A DNA stretch of 64,000 nucleotides from Patiria miniata. Lineage: Eukaryota; Echinodermata; Asteroidea; Valvatida; Asterinidae. The translations under genes and the position numbers were made by a program. Shown here piece after piece: positions 33,539-45,700 of the stretch; position 1 is the first letter of the stretch, and each line of letters opens with the position of its first letter. The notes beneath the pieces were generated by a model. It did not search any database and was not told the origin of the DNA. It saw only the letters and a list, made by a program, of their open reading frames with translations. The stretch spans positions 2,852,001 to 2,916,000 of the forward strand of contig NW_024037076.1 of the NCBI RefSeq assembly GCF_015706575.1, given 5' to 3'.

Positions 33539-34141
33539 ATGGAATCGGTGACATCACATGTCGACGAATTCTTCCCAATCGCTCTGCGAGACTCCATATC
33601 CATGCGCCCATTGAGAGTAAATGACGCCGAGCTTTTTTTCTGCGCTTTGGACAAAAACAGAGACTTCTTCGGCAAGTTTTTGCCCTTTGTCGCCGACACG
33701 ACCGCTGTCCACCACACTTTGGAATTTATCAAACTTTCCCAGGAACAGGAGAAGAATGCAACCGGTCTAACTTGTGGGATCTTCAAAGAACACGGGTCTG
33801 AAAACCAACCTGTTGCTGAAGAGGCAATTGGAGCTGTGGGGCTGAAGGAAATAAACCTTCAAACTAAGAAGGCAGAATTGGGTTATTGGCTGGCAGAAGA
33901 CTACAATGGTTCTGGCCTGTGCACTCTGGCCTGCAAGAACTTAATTGAACATGGTCAGACTATCGGGATACAACAGTTTGTCATTTACACAGCGGAGAAT
34001 AACTTCAAGAGTCAGGCAGTAGCCCGTCGGCTTGGATTTCAGAAACTCCCTGGGATAATCGAGAATGCAGAAGTTGTCAATGGTGTCTCCGTTTCACATT
34101 TAGTTTTTGAACTAAGACTGCCAGAGACATTACAGCACTAA
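33539..34141 (+). CDS. RimL-like GNAT N-acetyltransferase, copy 2
   Basis: A tandem paralogue of the gene at 30082-30690, 200 residues, with an uninterrupted coding frame. Shared features are LRDSISMRPLRVNDAELFF near 16-34, a LGYWLAEDYNGSGL motif with the acetyl-CoA-binding G-x-G turn, CTLACKNLIEHG, AVARRLGFQKLPG and a final FELRLPET. The first third and the segment before the G-x-G turn differ most between the copies, which suggests differing acceptor pockets. The ATG at 33539 is preceded by a sequence much like that of copy 1 (GTTCCA..TTGTC.AAG). Both genes are expected to be cytosolic; the substrate is unknown. The intact frames in both argue that both work. Confidence 0.88.
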   Translation: MESVTSHVDEFFPIALRDSISMRPLRVNDAELFFCALDKNRDFFGKFLPFVADTTAVHHTLEFIKLSQEQEKNATGLTCGIFKEHGSENQPVAEEAIGAVGLKEINLQTKKAELGYWLAEDYNGSGLCTLACKNLIEHGQTIGIQQFVIYTAENNFKSQAVARRLGFQKLPGIIENAEVVNGVSVSHLVFELRLPETLQH

Positions 34142-34357
34142 TTGAATGTTCCCTAGGTATGGTGCCAACTGGCCTGCTGATCTTGATGATGAAAAAACAT
34201 TTAGTTTTTCTGTTAATGTTTGATTTTTCATAAACATTTCTTAGCGAGTTATTTTATTAATTTGTATTTCTCTTTGTGGTTTGTGTATAAATCCGCATGT
34301 ATTTGGTTTATAATTTAGTTTTTGTTTAATTTTTTTTTACATGTAAAATGACATCAA

Positions 34358-34363
34358 AATAAA
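34358..34363 (+). terminator. polyadenylation signal of GNAT copy 2
   Basis: AATAAA lies 217 bases after the stop codon, in a stretch (AAAATGACATCAAA) shared with the 3' region of copy 1. In copy 1 the hexamer is changed, so that gene probably uses a different signal. Confidence 0.5.
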
Positions 34364-34399
34364 TGTTCAAATGAACCACAATGGGAAACTGACTAGGGG

Positions 34400-34670
34400 A
34401 ATTGTAAAAATTGTTGAAAAGTTGAACAAAGACATTGACTGGAGCGGGGCTTGAACGGACGACCTCTGGCTAACCGTTCTGGTGCTCTACCAACTGAATG
34501 AGCTGTCCAACTTGCGGTTCCCCAATTCGTCAATTCATCAATATCTTGGATACTGACGAATTGGGGAACCACCAACATAGGGCACTGGAATGGCAATGGG
34601 GCGGTTGTAGGTTCAAATTCCACTCCAGTCGATTTCTGTGTTCAAATTTTCAACAATTACTGTTTTTGTT
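34400..34670. repeat. two tRNA-derived SINE-like copies head to head
   Basis: On the minus strand, 34437-34510 reads as a tRNA-like head: AGCTCATTCAGTTGGTAGAG (A box) and GTCCGTTCAAGCCCC (B box). On the plus strand, 34560-34630 contains GGTTGTAGGTTCAAATTCC. The two halves are diverged inverse copies meeting near 34545 at GACGAATTGGGG / CCCCAATTCGTC. The clover-leaf is not clean enough for a functional tRNA. Confidence 0.6.
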
Positions 34671-36740
34671 ATTTTGTTTTCTTCAAAAGAATGCAACACA
34701 TAACCTAACTTGTATACAATGTATACTGGCATTTAGCCAGTTGTGCATGGTTTTTCCTATATATTTTGGTGAAATTTTATGTAAAATGTGATGACGGTTG
34801 GGACGTTCCGACGGACAAAAACAAAGGTATAAGAAACCCAAAGAACAGTCAACAATATTCAATTCTTCACAGTAGTTTTAATCTTCTTGTTAGTTGTAAT
34901 AGTTTAGTATTAGTGTAGTTCAGCATCGTACACGACTGACATTACTGGATGATGCTACTAAGATGATTATTAAACCAAACTCACACAAAAGAAGTACTAA
35001 CAAACTTTTGAATAATAGCATTTTTCATTATAAACATACTTAACGAAATATTTGAATGAGATTGTCATGAAATAAAATAATGGGCTGACGAAATTTTAGC
35101 AAAGAGTCATTGAAGTAAGTACAGTTATCTTACCATATATACACATAAAATCTAATATATACAGCTTTTGCGTCCTCAGATCAGTTCTCCAACATTGTTG
35201 GTGAGTTATTAGCATAACACTTTCATTTCACATTTTATTTTTTTCATACCTTAAAAAGTCGTTTCTAATCTTTTTTTCTAATCAAAGTTAAGATTTTAGC
35301 CACTTCTTTTTAATTTACAATTGTAAAGAAAGTTATATTAAATGTAAGCTTTGAAAACATCTACATGTATTGTACAAATGCTAGTTTATTGCTCAGTGTT
35401 TCAAAGGATATCGGATTCCAACGTGAAAAAAGTGATATTTTGTTTGAAAGTCATGAAAGGCACAGTGGTGTCATACTCATACGTATGTGTGTATACTTTA
35501 ATATATAATGTGCAAAAGGAGACAGAACAGTGCAAAATCTATTCGCCATTTCTACATATGTACATTTTCTTTTTTTGCCCCAAAAAAGCAAAGTTGGGCA
35601 TTAAACACAAATCCACATATTTCATATCAGGATTAGTGAACTTATACACTGTAGTTGCTATAGTCATTTTTTTTTATCCCCAATATGAATGAAGCAGTAT
35701 TAGGTTAATATTGCTTTTCATAACACAAAACTATTTATAGATTTCAGCCTGGCAGGCAAATTTGTCCCTGAAGTCAATTGATTTGTCAAAGCAAATAAGA
35801 ATAAACATCTCATACAAATTTAGTTGAATACACAATTCAAAAAATTTGTTTACATAGAAAGTGAACTAACACAAGAAATATGGGAAAATGCCCCCAAAGC
35901 TACAAATATTTTCAAATAAGAATGAGTCTCTCGTCAAATTCAGCAAGCTATTTCTAATAAAATGTGGATGAATAAGAATACATTATTAACATTGTTCACC
36001 AAAATATGAAATCAAAATATAAAAATAAAATCACGGCCGAAACATCTCCTTCCAAGGCAGGGTACTTTCACATGGCCAAGGAAATTATTTAGTTTGAAAT
36101 TTTCACTTTCTACAAAAATAAGTCCTACAAATGGTATCATGCAAATAATCACACCTCTTAGTGCAGATTTGATCAAAGAAGTTCAAGGAAAGACTCGCAA
36201 AAAAAAAAGGACCTCACAGTTACTTCTGAAAGAACTCCCGTAACCAAATCCTGGTGTCTCTTGTACACAAACAAAAATCTTGAAATGCATAGCTATTTAC
36301 AACTTGCCTATTAAAAATAAAATACTACCAAATCTTTGTGCCTCCCCGAAAGAAACTATGATAGTTGATTGATATACTCCTATTGGATCTGTGCTTGACA
36401 TATTGAGGGCGCTGTCAAAGCCTCAACCCAACAGCCAATCCAGGCTACATGGAGGGCATACACTGGCTTCCATGTCAGAATAAACCGAGTAGTAACCAAT
36501 TAGAAGTACATGTACGTTCAAAGTCCCATAATATTATCACACAAGACTGAATTGGATGGCACTAGCACTAAAGCCAAGAGAAGGCAAAAACACATTTACA
36601 AAGGACGGAATCACAGTATTTTGGTATATATACCTGTTTGCAATACTACTGCCTACAACCTCTCATACACAATACCGCAATGAACCCACCGCATCTGAGA
36701 GATGAACAGATTGTCTCTGAGCAAACCTGGAGTATCTGAT
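34671..36740 (-). other. spacer and 3' UTR of the AK5-like gene
   Basis: No exon is seen. The part adjoining 36741 is the likely 3' UTR of the adenylate kinase gene. A minus-strand AATAAA is at 35385-35390 (TTTATT on the plus strand), which would give a UTR of about 1.4 kb. Another lies near 35236. Confidence 0.4.
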
Positions 36741-39700
36741 CTACTTGTCTGAGGCGCTGAACGCATTCAAGACATCCAGAAGCATGTCCACATCATCTGC
36801 TGCATCTTTGAATGAAAGCTGGAGAATGGGCGAGGAAGACAACAGTTCACGAGGAGTTACTTGTCTGATATAACTTTGCCAGTGTGTGATTCAATAATGA
36901 AGTTTGTATAAAGATTTTCGATGCCAACTGATCACAAGTCCCTCACAAGTAAATCAAAAAGTCAGGTTGGAAGTGAAAGGGGATTGACAATAATAAGGAG
37001 TGCCTTTGTCACAGCTCATTTGCATAGCTAATGAATTGACTTGAGACTAGATGACTTTATGTGATGGACTTGTGATGGACTTGTGATGGACTTGTGATGG
37101 ACTTGTGATGGACTTGTGATGGACTTGTGGTGGACTAATAAGTCTTGTGATGGATTTTTGACGGACTTGTGAAAGACTTGTGATGGACTTGTGATGTACT
37201 TGTGATCGATTTGTGATGGACTTGTGATGTACTTATGGTGGATTTATGGATTTATCTCAATCACAACACTGCCACTGGTAAAACCATTTCCTACTTGCTG
37301 TTTATTTGAATAAAACTAACATCATTCGGTTTCAAAGTAAAAATGCGGTTAGGGAATAAATATCATTGTACTACACTATTGGACTCTTTGCCTTTTTACA
37401 AAGGACCCGTTGTTAAGTTTTACTTTGACTTACCTCCTTTTTCACCGCCTTGTTCTGTTTTTCTAGATATCCCAGGACAGCAGGCAGTTCAGCTTCGAAC
37501 ACATCCAGCTTAGCGCCAGCAACGTCTGCGCTGTCGTCTGATCGTCCGCTGGATTCAGCCCGGGACGAGACGTTGTTGAGAAGTTCCTCACGTACTCCTT
37601 CCAAGAACAGTGCGCCCTCGATGTAACCAAACTATGACAGGTAAGAATTAAATGCCATGGTAAAGTATGATAAACTTTCATTTAGCCGGCCTCCTCAGGA
37701 AAACCCACCCATCTTGTTATGGATGCTAGGCACAAGCAACCCTAGCAGAGAAATGAAGAAATATCACTGTCATTGTAAAAGCTACTAATAATTTTCCGCA
37801 ATCTGTAAAAGCTCACCTCGCTTACAAACAGCTCGGCCTGTGCTACCGTCCTCGGAAACCCATCGATCACAAACCCGTCGGCCGAGGCATTGGTCTTCAC
37901 CTCCTCTTGCATGACTTTGAATAGAACCTCCTGAGGCACCAGACTGCCGGCCTGGATGACTTGAGCAGCCTCTTTGCTCTCTGGGGTGTCAAGCTCAGAG
38001 AAAGCCCTCAAGAGTTCACCAGCGGAGAGGTGGACCAGCTTGTACTGGGCGGCCATTTTCTTGGCGACTTCTTTCTTGCCAGAGCCAGGGCCACCTAGAT
38101 GTTAAAAAAAAATCATGAAGTAAAAAAAAATTCAAAATTGGACACCTTCCATGAGATTACGTTGCGAGCGAGCTCTCATTACCTCAATGTTTCCATTACT
38201 GTAGCTGAAATTAAAATTCTATGATGACAAACATTTCAGAACTCACCAATGACAAAAATGAACCTCTGTTGTTTGGCCGAGCTGGCAGCCTCGATACCGC
38301 GCTCCTTTAAGGCATCTTTCACAACAGAGAACACGCTGTCAGGATCGGTTTCAGCTGATACCTATTCCAAACAATAAAACAGTGTCAGAAAATCTCACTC
38401 AGTTGTCACTCAAGAGTACTTATTTCTTACAAATATCAAATAGTTTTTACCTCATCAGCATACTGTGATGCTCTTCCCTAACAATAACTGGTTTAAAGGA
38501 CGCGTTTATGAATAACTTTAGGTAATCCTTAAAAAATTCAAAACTTCTTACGGTGATAATCTTGTTCTTCTGTTGATAGTGGTCCACCACCGGCGTTGTA
38601 GCATTATGGAATGTGGTCAGTCTCTTCTTGATGGTTTCTTCGTTGTCATCCACTCGTCCGCTTGTCTCAGCACGCTTCAGAAGCCTTGTTGTCATCGTTT
38701 CATCGGAGACCTCAAAGTACAGGGCACAGGTACATTCTGCGATCTACAACAACCCCAAAGAAGAAATTACGTTGAGTCATATTGTTTTGTGGTTGCATTT
38801 TGAAACTTCAAAACAATCTTTAAGAACTTAACTCGATTATTGGTGGCAAAAAAAATCGACCATACCTGTTTCTCAAATTCTATTCCTTGCTGAACCTCTC
38901 GTGGGTAGCCATCGATCAAATAGCCAGTGGATGTATCAGCCTTGGCCATCATGTGCTCCTTCAATAACTCCAGCACTGTCTCCTGAAATACATAAATAAG
39001 ATGAATAAACAGAATTGTAAGATGATTAGTAATCCTAAATAAAATAAGCCACATAGCAGACCAGAACTACGATACATCCAAAGAACAAAAAGTAAAACTG
39101 GCAGCGGCATAACTGGGGGGGGGGGGGGGGGAGATGGGGTTCAACTCGAGGCATGCGCATCCACAACGCCACCAACTAGAATTTTGGGAAGGCAAAACGA
39201 TTTTTGAGTTGTTAATAACTGACTGAGTGCACCCTTCAGAAAAGATAGGCCCAAACTGCCCCCCTGCAAATTGGACACCAGTTATTCCACTGCTAAGTGC
39301 TACATATTTAAAAATTCACATACCTGTGGGACAAGGTCCCCAGCCTCCATAATAGCTGTTAACCTTTGACCTCTCTCTGACCCTGACTTGACCTCTGCCC
39401 TCAAGAGGTCACCAGATGACAGGTGTGTGAATCCATAGGTGTCTACAAGCTTCTCACACTGTGTTCCCTTGCCGGACCCTGGCCCTCCAATGACAAAGAT
39501 GATCTTACACTTCTTGAGCTTCTCGGCTACAGAAACAAAAAGAACACATTTTCTGGTTATTTATTTTGAAACAATACTTGATCACTAAAAAGACTAAAAC
39601 AAGTATCTATCTTAATGGTCTGATATTCTGCTTCACAGCACTTCTTGTTTCCCAGCCAAAATTAAAACACTAAGAACAAAAATGACTTTGATCAAATAAA

Positions 39701-42700
39701 CTTCTTTTCAATTCAATCTTTAAATGCGTGATTTTCTTGTTTTGCCACCAGGCTTATAACAGCAACTGGTCGGTTAAATATATGAATTTCTACAAACTTT
39801 TTCATCAAGCTTTTTTTACCTGAATTCTGAGACTCGATACCGCGCTCCTTCAAAGCATCTTTCACACATGAGAACACACTGTCAGGATCTGTTTCAGCTG
39901 ATACCTGTTATGGACAACGAAACAATTAATGAGAATTTACAAAAGTTATCACAGAAAGAACATAATTTACAGATTATGCAGAAAATTGGTTTTATAGTGA
40001 AAGTTTGCTTTACCAAAAACTGATTGGTGTAAGATGTTGGTGGACTTTGCAAGGATAGGGTTCTGGGCGTAATCAACACATGTAAATTTATAACTGCTGT
40101 AAGCACTCATACTTTTATACTCACAACCACTACACAATCAATTGTACAAACTCAAAAGCCACTTGAGCACATCAAAATTGTACTTTGGATCAGTTTTTAT
40201 ATGAGAATTGAACAAATCTTGTTTAGTTGAGCATACCTTGATAATCTTGTTCTTCTGTTGATAGTGGTCCACCACTGGTGTTGTAGCATTATGGAATGTC
40301 GTCAGTCTCTTCTTGATGGTTTCTTCGTTGTCATCCACTCGTCCGCTTGTCTCAGCACGCTTCAGGAGCCTTGTTGTCATCGTTTCATCGGAGACCTCAA
40401 AGTACAGGGCACAAGTGCATTCTGCGAACTACAACAACCCCAGAAACAATAATGGTAAGCCAAGTCAAATTTCATATGCAAATTTCATATTACAAATGCA
40501 TTATGACGCACAAGTTGTATTAAGTCGCTGCAGTCTTTAACAACATTATTTCAGTCTATAACATACCTGTTTCTCGAACTCAATTCCTTGCTGAACCTCT
40601 CGTGGGTAGCCGTCGATCAAATAACCAGTGGACGTATCAGCCTTGGCCAACATGTGCTCCTTCAATAACTCCAGCACTGTCTCCTGAAAATTGAGAAATA
40701 TGAACAGCAAAATATAATAAGTGATAAGAATTCTGAGAATGATAATCAGCAAAATATTATATAAAGTCTGCTATGAATATTCTGCTGAAATGCATAATTA
40801 ATCAATAATAACATGCATTTTCTTGAGCCAAAAATGAAAAAGTGCAAATACTAACCTGTGGGACAAGGTCACCAGCCTCCATAATAGCTGTTAACCTTTG
40901 ACCTCTCTCTGACCCTGACTTGACCTCTGCCCTCAAGAGGTCACCAGATGACAGGTGTGTGAATCCATAGGTGTCCACAAGCTTCTCACACTGTGTTCCC
41001 TTGCCGGACCCGGGTCCTCCAATGACAAAGATGATCTTGCACTTCTTCAGCTTCTCAGCTAAACAATCCCCAAAAACAAACACACAAATCATGAATAGCC
41101 TTATGTCCAAGCTGAGACAAGATTGAACATTGATTGTGGATTTGTAAGCAAAATCCAGTGCATCTATATGATGTGTCTATAGACGAATCTGAGCACGTGA
41201 TCAATGTCTACTCATAAGGCCCCCTTCAATGGAGAAACCACTGTGCATGCTATTGTACAAATCAACTGCCCGTGATGGGTCATATGAACAATAGCTAGCA
41301 CAATGCTTTCACCATTAAAGGGGGCCTTTGTCATAGAAGCGATAGCGTGCTCACAGAACTCTGTGCTTACAATCACTATTTTGTGCTAACCGCGCCAGCA
41401 GACAAATTCTGTGCTAACCCTGTCAGCACAGAATCCTGAGTTATGGGATGTACGCGTGGAAGCCACATTCCTTGCTAACCCGTGACATACGCTTACCACA
41501 AGCAGGGAACAGTTCTTGTACCAAATTGGCAGAAATATTAGATTTACTGATTTCTTAGTTAAAAATCTGACCTACCAGCGTCTTCATCTGGAACTCTTCC
41601 CTTGTCTCCAGTTATGTTAGCCTCTTCTGAGGTGATAGGTTCCTCGGTTACTGTAAGAAAATAATAAACAGGCAGAAATTAATACTTCGATAAAATAAAT
41701 GCTATATATGACTGCAGAAATGAACATACCTATCACGGACAACGAAACAATTAATGAGAATTTACAAAAGTTATCACACATTGGCAGAGATATTAGATTT
41801 ACCGATTTCTTAGTTAAAAATCGGACCTACCAGCGTCTTCATCTGGAACTCTTCCCTTGTCTCCAGTTATGTAAGCTTCTTCCGAGGTGATAGGTTCCTC
41901 AGTTACTGTATGAAAATAATAAACAGGCAGAAATTAATACTTTGATAAAATAAATGCTGTATATGACTGCAGAAATAAACAGCCAAACAGGTTAACAGTT
42001 TCCTGCTGTAGTTGAAACAACTGATCTGCTAATGGAATTAAAGTCTCTCAAACAGTTTAATTAATTGGTTTCAAAAGTCTATTCTACGGTATACAGCAGG
42101 CAAGTCTAGTACTGAATTGGTCATTGACATCACTCTGTGAAAAATACAATTCAGTCATCAATCTCCAGCCGGACGCAAGGTTAACTATGAGCAAGTTCGG
42201 TCGCAAAGTATTGTTAACCATAGTTTGACTATTAAACTTGACTCGAACTAAGGATGGTAGGACTACTCTAGTGACTATATGGGACTGCACCGTTGCACGG
42301 TTGCATTGTTGGTTACCAGTAGCTGTGCGCTATTGTTTGACAGGAGGAGTTCGTGCATTGCTATGTGTGCTCAGGCGTAGGTTACATCACAACTCCACTA
42401 ACCGACTAAATCATGGCCCTCAACCGAGCTTAATGAATAATGATATCAGGACTTACCGATAGGCTGATCTGAAGGCTGGGACTCTGGCTTGTCTTTATCT
42501 TCTGGTGTTCCTGTTGATACAGCACAAAAATCACGTCTTAAGAGGTAAGCAATGCAACAATCGGTGAAACACGTAGAGACAGGGAGATTTTGGAAATCAT
42601 TTCTGACAATAATAATCCTGACCACTTACAAAGTTCCAAAATCTGGCAAGAATGATACTCATGCTACAAGTTACAAGAATTCCAAACCCAAAAATGCCAA

Positions 42701-45700
42701 TTCCTACCTTCTTCAATCTTATTGAACATGTCCATCATTGCCACGCCTTCAGCACCAAGAGCTGCCTTCTGATGATGACAAGAAATTTGGAAATAAAGAC
42801 AATTATAATTTTCAATTCTTTGAATGGATCGGAAGAAATGAGTCTCAAGAACAAAAGACAGGTCACGTAGTCTTGACAATCTGTCACAATTTTCACTGAA
42901 TCGACCTGCGGTCTGCTTACAACAATCCAGTTTCCTTTTTTCTTTCAAACTCAAAATCTCACCTCTTCTGCCATCTTGTCTACGATGCTCTTCTCTGCAC
43001 TATCTTCTTTCCTCTCATCATCTGAATCATCAGAAATAGATTTATCTTATTAATCTCGTCATCTTACGAATTCAAACTTTTTCCAAAATCTATGTCTGTC
43101 ACAAGTCTGTGGTTCAAGTTGCAATTTTGTGTTAACCCAATACACTGATTACGTTGCATTTGTACTCACTGAAGAATCAATGAAACCAAAGGGTTAACTT
43201 ACCTCCAGCAAGGTGGTTAACAGCTGACATGATTCCCGACGTTTCAGAAACGACAGCTTCTTCCTGTGGATACAAATGATAGTGAAATGATGGCTCTGCC
43301 AGCAAACCTGTGACAAACTGTCAGAGATAAGCGCTGTTGACCTCGAGTGGTTGAATGGGAATCCAGGGCAACAAAATGAAGCTGTTCTTGGGAATGTGGG
43401 TTGTATTAATCTTGAGCAGGGGTTGCAGGAAAAACAAAAACAATTTTCATTTTTAAAGTATCCCTTTCAATTTGAGAAACAAATCAGTTTCGGCCATTGG
43501 AATGGAGTAAAGTTTCAACTGAAAGAAGCTGAACAAACTTTTCTGTTGAACAATTTTGCTGTGAGAATTTGAATTTAACTAAAAAATTAAAAAGCTGTAC
43601 ACAGTGGTTAGAATTTAACATAATTTGTGAATTTGGAGTATAGAATTACATGGAGTATAGGATTCTTTCCGAAAACCAAGTTCCTTGAGTGTTTTATTCA
43701 ATTCCGGCCATTTTTGGCTGAAGCGAAACAATTAATGTCCTATTACTGCTGTGACAACTCTGTTTTCTTCATGCAACTTCAGTCTTCAACGTTACCTCTT
43801 CTGCTGCCTCGGGTTTGTCCTTCTTGTCTGTTTCAGTCTTCTCTCCAGTTTGGATCGGGGGAAGCGGCTTTGACATTGTATCCTTTCCTACTTGTTCACC
43901 TGATGAAGAAATAACAGAAAATGCACCTTATTTGCAAACGACTGACGGCCGATATTGTGCTTAATACAAAGGCATCAATGCAGTTTTTAAATTTATTGAT
44001 TAGCATGAACGCTCAAAAAAGACTATGAAAAGTCACATTGTGAAATATAGTTTATCTGTTGACTCACTATTATCTGAAGCATCCTGCGTGAAGAACCGGG
44101 AATCAAACAAGTTTGCCACATCGTAGAAAACCTCCTCCACATCACGATCACAGTTGACCTAGCCAACCAAAAATCAATCAAACAGTTTGCACTAAGAAAG
44201 ACTAAGCTGAGCGATTATGTAATTGTTTGATAGCACCACGTTTTGTTGAAATCAATCTTGCAATCTTGTAAGAAATCTATCTTCACGAGGACTGAAGCAG
44301 AATAGAATTATTTGAGATATGATCAACATACCTGATGCAAGACCCCTTTCTGTTGGAAGTAGTCCATAATAACCGGTACGCTGCTGCTAAAGTTTGCCAG
44401 CCTGTTGGTAATTCCTACGTCTGTATCGTCAGACCGGCCACTGGTATCCTTGCGCTTTTCCAGGCGAAATCTGAGGCGTGTCTCATCGCACATCAGATAT
44501 AACACCAGATCAACTGCTCCAAACTAAGGGAATATACGAAATTGATTATAAATACACACAAATTTCAGAAAGCATTATAAGACTTTCTAACTATCATGCA
44601 TGGCACACTGCGGCCTAATAATAGCTGTCTGTAAAAATTTGACCCTATAGAATGGTGTGACAGAAACCATAGTATCACATTACTTTGAGTGATGATACAA
44701 TGTACATACATTTAATACTGACCTGTTTCTCAAATGCCTGCACATGTTCCATACCCCGGGGGAACCCCTCTATGATAAATCCCTGGATGTCTGACAGTTT
44801 CTGCACCTTACTGCTAATCTTGGCTTGCACCAACTCAAAGGCTGTTTCCTGCAGTTTTGGGGAAAAAATAGACTGATTGTTAGAAACCATCCACTAGAAT
44901 TTGTTGCTATTGTCAATGAGAACATCATTTCAAGGTACGTGTCACAAAGTGGTTACCAATAAAAAACATGTTCCTCAAACTTGCTTTCTCAGTAAATCTC
45001 TTAAGAGTTGATTTTATTTCAGATATGATAACAAAAAATATGTGCAAAGCAAAGTTTTACTGAGAAACAAGCACAAGCAATTTCACAAGGGTTTTCAGGC
45101 CCTATCTGATTCTGTGGGCTTTCCCCAGAACATTCTTCTGGGCTTTTCCTCCCACCTCTAAAATTGTAATTTCTTCTCATTGTCTTCTCTCTATAGGTCT
45201 CATCAGGCTTGCGAGCCACAGTGCCCAGGGCGCTTTTGAGGAATCCTTGGTTTCATTACCAAATAAATAAACAATATAATGTACTTGCCATTTTTGGCTC
45301 ATGACTCATTTTTATTAAGCAAATGTTCTCAATGCTTAGCAGATCTGTCTTTAATTACAACTTACATGAGGCACCTGTTGTCCGTTCAGCACTGCATCAG
45401 CCAGCATCTTCCACTTGTCCTCAGTGTACTTCTTAATCTTTCTCCTCAGCATATGACCCACTGAGATGTGGACATAGCCATTGTATCGATCAGTCAGCCG
45501 CTTACAATGCTCACTCTTACTACTGCCTGGCCCACCTGTTGGAAAAAGTTTCAAGGTAAGCCTAAATAATGGTTTTCATTTTTAGAGGTTAAACTTTATC
45601 ATAGTATTTGATCATGGCACACCTTGTAAAAAGTAACTCTCAACTGAAATGTTTTTTCCTACCAATTATGAATGGTCAATGTATTTAGTGCTGTGTGTCC

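Noticed and set aside
34437-34510. Possible functional tRNA gene on the minus strand
   Set aside because: A and B boxes are present, but acceptor and anticodon stems do not pair well and an inverse diverged copy adjoins it; better read as a SINE head.
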